A model generated the notes under the pieces. It ran no database searches. It was not told the DNA's origin and saw nothing but the letters and a program-made list of their open reading frames with translations. A stretch of 64,000 nt of DNA from Siphonodentalium dalli (lineage: Eukaryota; Mollusca; Scaphopoda; Gadilida; Siphonodentaliidae). This document shows, piece after piece, positions 49,963-62,395 of the stretch (position 1 is its first letter; each line of letters begins with the position of its first letter). Position numbers and translations under genes: made by a program. Location of the stretch: the NCBI GenBank assembly GCA_032622095.1, contig CP136061.1:25362991-25426990 (forward strand), read 5' to 3'.

Positions 49963-51274
49963 ACAAATAACCTTATTTTTATTGTTCCCTATGCTATCCA
50001 GATAAAGCATCCGGATTTCACCGAAAAATGAAGGTGGCCCTACTAGAGCCATTTGAATCCAAGATGGCCGCCATTTCCTCTAATTCCGACAGGCTGTATT
50101 TAATCGTTGTAATAGATCGGTTGTTAGCAAAAGACACAGACAAAATGTATGCCATTTTGTTGGTATGATGTCCTTCTTCAAAATGACAGCAAATAATTTC
50201 GAAAAAAATTCAAAATGGCCGCCGAAAAATGACGTCATATGCACGAAAATAGGAAATTTAATTAATATTTCACAATATCTTCCATATTTCTTCACATTAA
50301 TCATTAGTAAATGGCAATGTTTTTGAGACAGTCATCAAGCGTGATATTATAGCGTCATTTTAAGACATTTGCCATTGACGAGGGTTCCGTAATAGATACA
50401 GAAAGAGGATTTGAAAAAGAGGGGTGAAATATTCGATATTCATTTTAACGACAAACCACACAGGCTGTTAATAGAATGTCAATAACTATGTGCTTTATTT
50501 TATTGGACGGATGTTTACTTCAATGGGAATGAAATTGGTGTAGAAAATTTCAAAAATGGCAGCCGAAAATATGAAAAATGGTAAATATTGCCCCAGGGTG
50601 TCCTGCAATGGCTTACAAGTTGTGGTTGATATATAAAATTGGCTTATCTGTATTATATACATTGAATACTAACATGTATGATGCACCATGGATCATTGTT
50701 ACTATTGTCACCACTGACATCACCAGAAATATTGGATTTTTCTCTCACAAACTTGACACAAATATCGGCAAAAATTCACTTTTTAGGGTTGAACAATTTT
50801 TTAGTAAAATTCAACTATCATTGCTATCAAAGGTATTTATTGTTTTGGTCTATCTTAAATGTGTCACACTACGGTGTTTATAGACCAAATTGCTCAAGAT
50901 GGCTTCCAAAATGTCAACCAAATTTGTAAAAAGTAAATTTTTTACATATATCCCGAACATTATTATCTGCGTTATCCAACAAGGTAGCAAACTGTGACTC
51001 ACTTGGTTATTATACGTGTTAGTTAATTAACTGACAACTACGTTCTATTCTGTTTGTCCCAGTTCCGTATGGGGCATGACAAATTTATTTTAAAGTTGCA
51101 GTATGGAATTTTGCGGAGAACCTCTTTTGTGATTCTGGCCATATTATTGAAAGGAAATGGGCAGAACTTTGAAACAGAACTGAGATGAACCATAATATGT
51201 GGCTATTCTGGCCCATTATGATAAAAAGTGATCAACTGGATAAAAGATGGATACCAAGATGGCAGCCAGGTAGT

Positions 51275-52345
51275 TACTGTATGATCATAGGTGATGTGAA
51301 TAGGTATACAGGGAGTTACTGTATGGTCATGAATGATGTGGATATGTATACAATGAGTGACTATATGGTTATGAGTGGGGTGTCCATGGTGAGATGCATA
51401 GGAATATAAGGAGTGGCTGTATGGGCATGTGTGAGGTGAATCGGTATACATGTCGTTACTGTACGGTGCATTGTTGTGGTGCATATATATAACGAGAGTA
51501 GCTACATGGTCATCCGTGTGTTGTTTATGTATATATGGAGTGACTGTAAGGTCGTGGTGGGATTTATATGTGTACTGTGTGTGGCTGTATTGTGACATGT
51601 GGGTGTATAATGTATATGTATATTTGTGCTGTCTGTATGATCATGAATGGAGTGCGTAGATAAATAGGGAGTAATTTTATAGTAATGTGTATAGGTGCAC
51701 ACGGTATGCCTGTACGGTCAAGATTGAAGTTATATGCATACCTGGAATAAGCTGGATGGTCATTGACGAGCGTGTGAATATATAGGGAGTGCCCTTTTGG
51801 TAACGGGTGGGTCGTATATTTATATATGTTGTGGATGTATTATCATCGGTGGTGTATAGGGTGTAAATGAATGGTCATGGATGGCGTGTATGAGTATACA
51901 GTGAGTTGCTAAATTGTCATGTGTGAGGTGTATGTGCAAGTATAAAACTTATGAGTGGTCGTGTGTGCGGGTATTGGTATATTTGGAAGGGCTCACCATT
52001 GGTGAGGTGTAAATGTATATCTGGATTGACTCTATGGTCATGGGTATGGCGAATAGATATACATCTAGTGGATGTATGGTCCATGGTGAGGTAAATAGGT
52101 ACACAGTGAATGACTGTATGATCGTGAATGTGGTGAATATGTATACATAGAGTGACTATATCGTCAGGTGTATGAGTATGCATGGTGACTCATGGCTGTA
52201 TCGTCATTTGTGGCATGTACCAGTATAACCAAATATGGCTGTATGGTCAGGTGTACGTGTATAGAGGGTGTGACTATATTGTCATTTGTGTGGTGTTTAT
52301 GTACATATGAGGTCATGGGTGGGTTGTACATGTGTAATTTGAGTG
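51275..52345 (+). repeat. 42-bp minisatellite, left half of palindrome
   Basis: Units of the form ACTGTATGGTCATGAATG plus TGTGGATATGTATACA and AGTG. Diverged units, some longer. Confidence 0.85.
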
Positions 52346-52479
52346 GCTATCGCTTTCCACAATAACTCAAGGATATGTTAATCAATATATAGGTCATGTC
52401 AAAGAGTTCTCCACCTTGATAGTGTTTGTGTACATGGGGAACTTTAAACATGAAAAGTGATATCCACCCATTACAACAC

Positions 52480-53370
52480 AGTCATTCCATATATACATAA
52501 ACACCACATACATAACAATATAGTGACCAACTGTATAAACGTACACCTGACCCATGACCACGGATGGCCATACAGCCATGAGTCACAATGCAGGCACACC
52601 GGGTATAATCCTAAACATGACCCATAACCATAGAGTCACTCCTTGTATACCAATTCACCCCACCATTGGCCATACGGTCATCCCATGTATACCTATTCTC
52701 CACACACACATGGTCAAATAGACATTCAATATATACATAAACACCACAACAATGACCATATAGTCACCCCGGGTATACATATCCACATCACCAGTGGTCA
52801 TATAGCCACTCGCTTCATACACATACCCTCACCCATGGCACCTGGTATACCCCTTCATCTGAGTTATGGCCATATAGTCACCCCATGTGTACCTATTCAA
52901 AACATTCATACATGATCGTGGCCAATCATTGTATATATATTCACATCACCCTTGGCCATGTCACTCCCTGTATCCCTATTTGTCACACCGTAGCAGAATA
53001 GCCACTCAAGATATACTAATACTCCCCAGTCATGTCAGTATATTCACTCCATGTATGCATATGCACATCATCCATGGCCATATAGCCGCTCGCTATATAC
53101 GCATACCCCTCGCCCATGACCATATAGCAACACATGTGTATACCCGTATAACCTACAATAGACCATACCGCCACGATTCACCAAGCAGGAACACCGGGTA
53201 TACTCATACACCTGACACATGACCATTTAGTCACTCCCTGTACAGCTATTCATTCCATTTATGATCATACAGTCACTCATTGTATACATGCATGTACTCA
53301 TCTCACAATTGACCATACAATAACTCCCTGTATACCTATTCACCTCACCTATGGTCATATAGTAACTCCC
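52480..53370 (-). repeat. 42-bp minisatellite, right half of palindrome, inverted
   Basis: The same unit in opposite orientation (CATGACCATATAGTCACTCC, TGTATACCTATTCAC). Units are not in strict mirror order with the left half, so the two halves have evolved partly on their own. Confidence 0.85.
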
Positions 53371-54794
53371 CGGCTACCACCTTTGGCATCCACCCTGTAT
53401 CCAGTTGATATGTTTTATTATAATGGACCAGAATAGCCACATATTATGGCCCATCCCAGTTCCGTTTCAAAGTTCTGCCCATTTCCTTTCAATAATATGG
53501 CCAGAATCACAAAAGAGGTTCTCCGCAAAATTCCATACTGCAACTTTAAAATGAATTTGTCAAGCCCCATACGGAACTGGGACAAACAGAATAGAATGTA
53601 GTTGTCAGTTAATTAACTAACACGTATAATAACCAAGTGAGTCACAATTTACTACCTTGTCGGATAACGCAGAGAATAATGTTCGGGATATATGTAAAAA
53701 ATTTACTTTTTACAAATTTGGTTGCCATTTTGGAAGCTATCTTGAGCAATTTGGTCTATAAACACCGTAGTGTGACACATTTAAGATAGACCAAAACAAT
53801 AAATACCTTTGATGCCAATGATAGTTGCATTTTACTTAAAACAATTGTCCAACCCTGAAAAGTGAATTTTTGCCGATATTTATGTCAAGTTTGTGAGAGA
53901 AAAATCCAATATTTCTGGTGATGTAGTGGTTACAATAGAAACAATGATCAATCAGACATGTTAGTATTCAATGTATATAATACAGATTAGCCAATTTTAT
54001 ATATCAACCAGAAATTGTAAGCCATTGCAGGACACCCTGGGGCAATATTTACCATTTTTCATATTTTCGGCCGCCATTTTTGAAATTTTCTACACCAATT
54101 TCATTCCCATTGAAGTAAAACATCCGTCCAATAAAACAAAGCACATAGTTGTTGACATTCTATTAACAGCCTGTGTGGTTTGTCGTTAAAATGACTATCA
54201 AAATCGTCTTGCAAAAAAAAAGTCGAAAATTTCACCCCTCTTTTTCAAATCCTCTTTCTGTATCTATTACGGAACCCTCGTCAATGGCAAATGTCTTAAA
54301 ATAACGCTATAATATCACGCTTGATGACTGTCTCAAAAACATTGCCATTGACTAATGATTAATGTGAAGAAAAATGGAAGATATTGTGAAATATTAATTA
54401 AATTTCCTATTTTCGTGCATATGACGTCATTTTTCGGCGGCCGTTTTGAATTTTTTTCGAAATTATTTGCCGTCATTTTGAAGAAGGACATCATACCAAC
54501 AAATGGCATTCATTTTGTCTGTGTCTTTTGCTAACAACCGATATATTACAACGATTAAATACAGCCTATCGGAATTAGAGGAAATGGCGGCCATCTTGGA
54601 TTCAAATGGCTCTAGCACCTAGTAGGGCCCCCTTTATTTTTCGGTGAAATCCAGATTCTTTATCTGGATACCATAGGGAACAATAAAAATAAGGTTATTT
54701 GTAATCATCGGGGGGGGGGGGGTGCATGTAGACCTTATTGGCTCCCCGACTATTAGTTTCACTTCTGTGCGAAAATGTGAAAACAGCTAAAAAT

Positions 54795-55068
54795 GCTGTA
54801 ACTATGAGCATATGAAGCCGGTATAATAACAATATTTCTTATAATTATGTCTCAACCTATATCTTATACCTCCTGCCAACTTGTGCAGACAAAATTTAGA
54901 AGCTCGAATGAGCCATGTCCGTTTAAGAAACTATGAGCATATGAAGCCGGTATAATAACAATATTTCGTATATGGCTCAACCTATATCTTATACCTTCTT
55001 CCAACTTGAGTAGACAAAATTTAGAAGCTCTAATGAGCCATGTCCGACATTGTCCGTTTAAGAAACGG
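54795..55068. repeat. tandem duplication, about 130-bp unit
   Basis: AACTATGAGCATATGAAGCC, ACAATATTTC and GACAAAATTTAGAAGCTC occur twice in order. It follows a G run at 54710-54722. Confidence 0.85.
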
Positions 55069-55244
55069 ATGTTGATTTGCTTGCGTTATAGGTATACAGT
55101 ATAGATGGCCTATGGATACGTGTTGACCGGACATTCTGTTTGGAACGCAACAAATCAACACGCATTTATTATATTTACACTCAACTTGCAGATTAAAAGA
55201 TCACTTAGAACATGTTTTGAATGATATACTGATATCGGGTTGCA

Positions 55245-56095
55245 ATGCATAGACAGAACACAACGCGCATCTTAATCGAGAATCCTGTATCGAATGAGTT
55301 GCACATGGCGCAAGGATATATTTCGCGAGAGCGTAGCTCGAGCAAAATGTGACTATGCGCCGTCCGCAACGAGTTCAATAAAAGAATCGAGATTATGATG
55401 CAAGTTGTGTTATGTATTTATTCTACAGCATTCGGTCAGATAAGTTCAATCCATGAATGTCACCTCCATTGTTACTATAGCTACCTTTATTGTGATTTAA
55501 GTCTGACAAATAATCCGGAAGCGGATGATCGACGTAATATACGTCATCTTTCTTGGCGACAACGTCAACAAGAATAGTTCTGGATTGTATTCCACTAGAG
55601 GTATACAATAATATGTATTCAATGGCTGGGATTCCGTTTAATACACGTGACTCACGTCAATGGGTGTGGAATAAATAGACAGAACACAACGCGCATCTTA
55701 ATCGAGATTCTTTTATCGAATGAGTTGCGGATGGCGCAAGGAAATATAACTTTGCGCCGTCCGCAACGAGTTCGATAACAGATTCGAGATTATGATGCAA
55801 GTTATGTTCTGTATTTTTCTACACCGTTCAGTCAGATAAGTTCAATCCATGAATGTCGCCTACATTGTTACAATAGCTACTTTTATTGTGATTTAAGTCT
55901 GACAAATAACCAGTAATTATGGTGGGGGGGGGGTCAACGGAAGCGGATGATCGACGTCATCTTTCTTGGCGACAACGTCAACAAGAATAGTTCCGGCTTG
56001 TATTCCACTAGAGGTATACACTAATGTGTATTCAATGGCTGGGATTCCATTGAATACATGTGCCTCGCGTCAATGGGTGTGGAATAAAATATGAA
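55245..56095. repeat. tandem duplication, about 425-bp unit
   Basis: Copies at about 55249-55665 and 55676-56090 share AGACAGAACACAACGCGCAT, GCGCCGTCCGCAACGAGTTC and ATCTTTCTTGGCGACAACGT. The second copy has a G run at 55925 and lacks a short CGCGAGAGCGTAGCTCG hairpin present at 55323. Confidence 0.85.
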
Positions 56096-56730
56096 AACAA
56101 GATGGGGCCTGTGTGCAACGTCACGTGACGTGATTTCAACCAACCACATTTGCCTTTACACATTAATCAATAAGTATAAAAATAAACAATTGTGTTATAA
56201 ATTGTATTCATAGGCATGTTGTCAAATTATGTTATGATTAGATTGTCAAAAAACATAAATTTAAATTTAAATAATTTATCTTCCGAAAATAAGGTATTTG
56301 TCAATATATGCATGGTAGACTGCTCATAACTAATGCATGCGTTAATTTTGAGAGTATCATTACTTTTAATCAAAGTATTCAGTGGAGTAGCTATAAATAA
56401 ATTAGTTCAGGCAAGTGATATATACAACAGATTAATTATTTTAATTGAAAACTAATGTGTGACACAATTATACTTACACAATGTTTATCGTACGTTTGTG
56501 ATTTAGTGATGCTAGATGGATTCCTATTAATTATCAGATGTCACATATTATATTAATCGAGCTTCCGAATTTATAATTCAGAAATTATTCAGTCGCTATT
56601 TCAACTTCGGCAGTAGTAACTAATATATTTAAAATGACACAGTCAAATGATACACACAAAATGAACTAGGTGTCATATTTCGTGTGGAATGTGCAAGGAT
56701 TCAAGTCGTTAGACGATGCTTTAAAAAAAT
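56096..56730. other. no recognisable feature
   Basis: AT-rich sequence with no repeat or coding signal seen. Confidence 0.3.
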
Positions 56731-56736
56731 AAGTTG

Positions 56737-57388
56737 ACCACCGCACACGCTACGATTAAAATCGTAAGTGGGGAAAATCGCAGGTGGAGAAAAGTGACTT
56801 GCCCGCAGACGCTACGGTGCTGCGATGTATGCAGCTACGATTGTATCCACGTGATCGATCACATGATAGCAAAATGTGATATCACATTCTCCGCATTATG
56901 CAATTATATACATATACATTGCATGTATCTCAATTATGAAAGTTCAAGTGAAATTGAATATGTTTTTATTTTGACATTTTTGTTCCTGTCAACTCCACAG
57001 CTGCCCCAATTTCAACAATTGCGGTAGCCCTCTTCTCCTTGTCTGCATAGCAGATGGCTGATATGTGGTATAGGCCTGCACTCCCTGTCGTGCCACATCT
57101 CCACCAATGTGGCCTCGTTTCTTGTAAGTCCAAGAAGTTTGTGACCTTTGCGCCATTTTTGAATGTTTTCTTTTCGGGTATTTACAACATGACCAGTGCG
57201 ACAATGATTATGTGAAAGCTACGATCGCGCGCGTTGCCAAGATCACGCCACGATTTTTCTGGTAAAAATCAAACAGTGCTTGACCGCTACGACTTGGCTA
57301 CGATATTGTCGTGAGCATGCGCATTGGATGCTCCACCTGCGATTTTCCCCACTTACGATTTTAATCGCAGCGTATGCGGTGGCGTAAA
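56737..57388. mobile_element. 650-bp element with 48-bp terminal inverted repeats
   Basis: Ends CCACCGCACACGCTACGATT and, inverted, CCACCGCATACGCTGCGATT, continuing through GTGGGGAAAATCGCAGGTGGAG-type sequence on both sides. The left half has a second AGACGCTACGGTGCTGCGATG block. A clear target-site duplication was not identified. It is likely a non-autonomous DNA transposon, superfamily uncertain. Confidence 0.75.
56965..57160 (-). pseudogene. possible MADF-domain relic inside the 650-bp element
   Basis: The minus strand reads NEATLVEMWHDRECRP in one frame and, after a shift, YADKEKRATAIVEIGAAVEL in the next. The order LVEMWxxR, Y, K-R-A, I-EIG resembles the first half of a MADF/Myb-like DNA-binding domain found in PIF/Harbinger-type transposons and transcription factors. 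Short, frameshifted and judged by eye only. Confidence 0.35.
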
Positions 57389-57389
57389 T

Positions 57390-58490
57390 AAATACTGGGA
57401 ATCAAGAGAAATAGATGAAAATACATTTGGTTTGGGACATTCGTTAAGCGGTTATGGACACTCATTTGATATATTTTGATACAAGTTTGGTTGCTTTTGA
57501 CCCTCATCTGATGGCATATAGGACTATTCGCTATAATTTACATTCGATTTAGATTTAGTTAAAATTTAAATCAATGAAAATATTTCATTATTTGATTTTC
57601 GTTCGCCAATGTTTTCGACGCCATTTTTTGGACGGACACGGAAGTGACAAATTCCGGTGTATAGCTCACTATTATCGGATTAGGACTTGACATCATTTAC
57701 GGTGGTGCAACTAGCCATCTAGTACGCCAAAAGTTTTGGTGCCTCTAAATGGAAACAATCTGCTAAAATGGGCACTAGTAGTTCATATCTGTGATCTAAT
57801 TAGTATTCAGTACACTGGCGTGTTCTACTCGCTTCTGTGCATTAAAATAATAATAAATTTGTTTTTGTTTTCGAAATTTGTGTTTTAAATCTATTTTAAT
57901 TTGAGGCACCATTTTGTCTGAAATTTTGGATTTTTTTGTGTATGATTTTGACAACATTAATAATTTGTTTTTAACGCATGTTTCTGCCATTTATAATACA
58001 AATGTAAATTTCAATGAACTTTATATTCCACAAGGAATGAATTATCTGACAATAAAACCATACATGTAAATATAACATGTAAATATTTTCGAAGAACTGT
58101 AGAAAATTTTCCCCAAAGCTGATTTAAAAAATGTTTTTCACCCGATTCTGCCAGATAAAATGACACAACACATTACCTATTATATATTTTCCATTGATGT
58201 AACCCTTATATGAGGCCCCCACCATGGGGGTGGGGGTGGGGTCCTCTTATATGAGAACTGTGAAATGCACGAGCTAGTGCACCATTGATTCTGGCTAAGA
58301 ACCATACAAAGCCTTCTAAAACGATATTCAGGTAAACTTGCCAGGTAAATTTGACCTTTCGTACGCGATTTTGCATATAGAACCCAACATGCTCTCGTAT
58401 TAAATGGTGTAATATTTTATCGCGACCAATTATTATGTCGGGAGTTGTATCTTTTATGAATTCAGTGCGTCTTTATGGGATAATTATGTA
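57390..58490. other. no gene seen; G-rich inverted repeat at 58206-58250
   Basis: Around 58206-58250 CCCCCACC and GGGGGTGGGGGTGGGG can pair or form G-rich structure, flanked by CTTATATGAG words. The remainder is featureless. Confidence 0.35.
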
Positions 58491-58504
58491 ATGCTCAAAG
58501 ACAG

Positions 58505-58573
58505 GTAGTTCTAAAGGTAGTTCTAAAGGTAGTTCTAAAGGTAGTTCTAAAGGTAGTTCTAAAGGTAGTTCTT
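58505..58573. repeat. 12-bp repeat, about six copies
   Basis: AGGTAGTTCTAA in tandem. Confidence 0.95.
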
Positions 58574-58659
58574 GTATTTGGCGACCCATTTCGATACCGT
58601 GAAACATTCAAAACCGAATATTATTAGATATATTTTGGAGCGCAAACCGTCATGTGGCT

Positions 58660-58894
58660 TTAGCTCTTCCACAACGGGAGCGGTGCTGGTGCAGCATTAA
58701 ACATCTAGTCCCACAGGGAGCCTCGCATATGCAAGAGAATGAAATGAGTTGCACGGTCAATGTACATATTGTTAGGCTAATTTATTCTCGTATAATATAT
58801 GCGAAGCTCCCACAGGGAGCCTCGCATATACAAGACAGTACATCGGCACAGGGTTTTCACAAAATTCAAGGAAGCTCCAGTCATGGAAGGGTTA
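58660..58894. mobile_element. double-hairpin MITE, older subfamily (CCCTTCCA ends)
   Basis: Left TAGCTCTTCCACAACGGGAG, right inverse TTAACCCTTCCATGACTGGAG-type end. Two worn hairpins contain GGGAGCCTCGCATAT. The layout matches 15828-16042. Confidence 0.65.
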
Positions 58895-58954
58895 ATCTGA
58901 ATATTGGTTACAAAATCAATCCACAGTTTATACTGTTGAAAATATTTTAAACGA

Positions 58955-59338
58955 ATGTGCATATCGATGAGACATGCCCAACGCCCACCAACCCGGTACC
59001 ACGCCCTGGATATTTTGCTCGTGGTGGTAGAAAATTATCTACAAACACAATGCGCCATCAATAACATAACGTACGGTATGCCGAATATAGTTCGCGCCCT
59101 CACATATCAGTATCCATTCTGCAACCACCATGAGTGTGTTAACCAGATGTGGAAAAACATAATTGGTACAGACAGCAGGGTGTGCCACAAAAAAACTTTA
59201 CGAATGGCCACAGACTGTTACGACCAAGCGACAGCAATAACGTACGACAAATATACGTGCAACGGGGCGACCCGCCAAGTAACAACCTACCCCAGTGATA
59301 GCAACCACATTGTATCAAGGGATATCGACAATTTTTAA
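58955..59338 (+). CDS. possible coding exon, unknown cysteine-bearing product
   Basis: 127 open codons with more C- and G-ending codons than the surroundings and six to seven Cys (QCAINN, FCNHHECVNQMW, VCHKK, DCYDQA, YTCNGA). An acceptor-like GATGAG lies at 58970. It has the look of an extracellular domain, but no family is recognised. Its TAA stop coincides with the TTAA target of the MITE that starts at 59335. Confidence 0.3.
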   Translation: MCISMRHAQRPPTRYHALDILLVVVENYLQTQCAINNITYGMPNIVRALTYQYPFCNHHECVNQMWKNIIGTDSRVCHKKTLRMATDCYDQATAITYDKYTCNGATRQVTTYPSDSNHIVSRDIDNF

Positions 59339-59733
59339 CCCTTTACCCAACAAAACGGCCAAAACCGGCCAAATAAAGCTTCAACAGCCTAAAATATCTT
59401 CGGTCTGTCTCAATAAAACCATACAAATATGGATATCATTGGAACCGGCTCATTGACCACATTGTGATAGTTACAGTTATGCCCTGTGCCAATGCATTCT
59501 CTTATATATGCGAGTCGACCATAGGTCGCCTCGCATATATAAGAGAATGCATTGGCCTAAAACAATCTTTTTTTAACACTTTTTACCATTTTTTCTTACA
59601 TTCTTTAACAATTTTATAATTTTTAATGTGTTAAGCCAATGCATTCTCTTATATATGCGAGGCGACCTATGGTCGACTCGCATATATAAGAGAATGCATT
59701 GGCACAGGGCCCTTCTGTTGGGTAAAGGGTTAA
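59335..59733. mobile_element. double-hairpin MITE, complete copy
   Basis: TTAACCCTTTACCCAACA to TGTTGGGTAAAGGGTTAA, unique arm on the left, hairpins at about 59487-59555 and 59636-59702. Both hairpins are intact. Confidence 0.93.
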
Positions 59734-61420
59734 AGTTACTAGCGATCCCACCCATCTTAGTGAACTCATGTCCATGACAATGCATATTAGGTTCGAAATA
59801 CAGATGATTCGTTCGCAAAAGAATAATAAATGGTACAAGTATAAATTTAATATGTTTTTGTGCTACAGTAAAACCTCTCTAAACCGGACGATTTATATAA
59901 TAAATCCCCCCCCCCTGAATGCGTAATCCACTGCCTGACCAACCAAGTGCATTCGTACTAAGAATTACTGTAACCCGAAAAGTCTGCATTCCGAATACGG
60001 AACTGGCTTTTGAATCCGCAAGCGACTGAACACTTGTATTTTAACAAATCGCCCTCTCACCTTGGTGTTATCCATGCTGCAGCCACCATGTGCTCACTAG
60101 ATGTAACCGGGAGACGTAAGGATACTGTCCATGCGCCTCAGCTCTTTTATGTGGGAAGGATGCGCGTGCACATCTACTTATCCGACTTATAGTCTCAAAT
60201 GACTATGTACAAGAGCGGGACCGGTGTTAGAGCCGTATACGTAAATACGAACCCTCCATAAATACGAGACCATGTGCGTTTTTATCGTATAACGCTATGC
60301 AAAGCTGGGGATTACAAATATATCGGCTAATATCTGGAAGATGTTTTACCTGACGCGGTTTGACCCATTGCCTGGGAATTTCCAGTATATATTTACTTCG
60401 CGGGAGCTTCAGGGTTACCCATATACACTTGGTATCGTGACTCTATGTGAGTTATATAAAGGTTATCCTAATATGCCATAACAGACGGATAACGAATGGT
60501 CCAACGTTCGTGTAACGTATTATACGACATGGACATTTCGACGAGAGTGACTTAAATGCAAACCTGGCACATATTTCTTTGTTACATATTCTGCTTACAT
60601 TATTGAGATTAATGGAAGAATTACATCATTCCCTGACACAAGGAGGCAATGTGGCGACATGGAACGAGGATTGTATTATGATATACGAATATACATCGGG
60701 AACATATATTATTATAGCATGTGGGTTTTTAGCAACCATTGCAATCGAGAGAATTGGACTGTACTAGAAAATATTGTGATGTATGTTCGGATGATTCTTG
60801 AGAAGCCTACATTTTCTTACCTGCATGACACAAATGTAATGCGGGGATCACGCTTTCGGTGGCCAAATTGGACAATGACCTTTTTTTTCCTATATAATAA
60901 TATTCCGACTCTGATCTCGTCAGGCCACGATACTTTTGTTTTTTAGTTTTGTCCATAGCTTATGTGGCATTATAGTAAATAATCGTTTATTTATTATATA
61001 AAACATAAATGTTGACTGATAATATAGTTGTATTCTTCAAACAAAAGAGACCAAAGGCGTTGGGTTCATTTAACAATTCTTACACTAGTAGTTTTCATCC
61101 ATGAACCGGTATCAGTCGAAACAATGTAGGTTTAAACAAATCTCTCTATGTTGCTGCCTGTGATATTCTGATATGTCTCGTTTAAATTTGGAACGTGGTA
61201 AAACAGAGAAGATATGGTATGGGAGGTTTTCGAAGAAGAATGGTCTAGATTTTGTTCCACCTAATGTGTCAGTCTGTCGAGTTACCATTGTAGGGTTGTG
61301 TTATATGCGATAAGTGTCTTGAAATGAGAGTGGTAGTTGGTCGCAGAACCAATCGTTCAGGAACTGATACGCGCGTAATTTATAAATATGGTGAACTTTA
61401 ATTATTTATTTTGTTTTGAA
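59734..61420. other. mostly unassigned; weak coding-like stretch at 60550-60946
   Basis: On the plus strand about 130 codons around 60550-60946 are open (GTYFFVTYSAYIIEINGRIT, RRQCGDMERGLYYDIRIYIG). I recognise no domain and see no firm splice sites. Elsewhere nothing is supported. Confidence 0.25.
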
Positions 61421-61421
61421 A

Positions 61422-62249
61422 GACATATTATGGACTTGTTCGGGTGGGTTAACCCTTTACCCAACAGCACGGCCCTGTGCTAATGCATTCTCTTATATAT
61501 GCGAGTCGACCATAGCTCGCCTCGCATATATAAGAGAATGCATTGGCTTAACACATTAAAAATGATAAAATTGTCAAAGAATATAGAAAAATATTAGAAA
61601 AATTGTTAAAAAATGTAAGAAAAAATTATAAAATTGTTAAAGAATGTAAGAAAAAATGGTAAAAAGTGTTAAAAAAAGATTTTGTTTAGGCCAATGCATT
61701 CTCTTATATATGCGAGGCAACCTATGGTCGACTCGGATATATAACAGAATGCATTGGCACAGGGCATAACTGTAACCATCACAATGTGGTCAATGAACCG
61801 GTTCCAATGATACCCATATTTGTATGGTGTTATTGAGACATACCGAAGATATGTTAGGCTGTTGAAGCTTTATTTGGGCGTTTTTTGCCGTTTTGTTGGG
61901 TAAAGGGTTAAACTGTTAAGTTAGTATTCAGGCACCATGCCAAACGGAGGAATGTGGCATTCTACTACATCGTTGAAAATCTCTAGCAAGTCGACCGTAC
62001 CACTCCTTAGAAAACATCATCTGAACTACGCTCAATTGTAAATATTTACTTCTAGATTCGGGACGCAACTGTCGGCGATAAAGTAACAAAAACGATTTCG
62101 CCATCGAGAGACACCGAATTTAATTAATATACAATAATGACGGTGAGTGTTGTCAGTTTGGATTAATATTTGTAAAAATAACTACGTTAAGCAAGATTAT
62201 CCTCCATTTCTATTTGATCGCCCTACCGGAGTGTTTCACATCACTTTAA
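61422..62249. mobile_element. family A MITE-like repeat, copy 4, split by a MITE
   Basis: From AAAGACATATTATGGACTTG to GTGTTTCACATCACTTTA, with the double-hairpin MITE 61449-61911 inserted after TTCGGGTGGG. The uninterrupted copies at 26041 and 26451 show the ancestral arrangement. Confidence 0.85.
61449..61911. mobile_element. double-hairpin MITE, complete copy
   Basis: TTAACCCTTTACCCAACA to TGTTGGGTAAAGGGTTAA, unique arm on the right. The second hairpin has a few mismatches (TCGGATATATAACAG). Confidence 0.93.
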
Positions 62250-62395
62250 AGTGGATCCGTATTACTGTTATATCTGTTATTATGTATAACGCGAATTGGC
62301 CTTTTCTGCAATACTATTAATTTACTGAACGTATTCGAGTTTCCCCCAATGACTATGCCATATATTAAGAAACTATGAATTAGAATGTAATACAA

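Larger units (their letters stand above)
49963..54702. mobile_element. 4.74-kb near-perfect palindrome (large foldback element)
   Basis: Left end ACAAATAACCTTATTTTTAT and right end its inverse. Outer arms of about 1.3 kb (to about 51270 and from about 53380) match with few differences: shared words include GGAAATGGCGGCCATCTTGG-type sequence, GACGTCATATGCACGAAAAT and TAGTTAATTAACTGACAACT. Inside the arms a 42-bp minisatellite points inward from both sides. The centre is near 52.33 kb. No transposase frame was seen; the short ORFs read through repeats. Confidence 0.92.

Noticed and set aside
51203-53222. His/Tyr/Thr-rich frames within the large palindrome
   Set aside because: They follow the 42-bp minisatellite unit, which is exactly 14 codons, so open frames are expected by chance.
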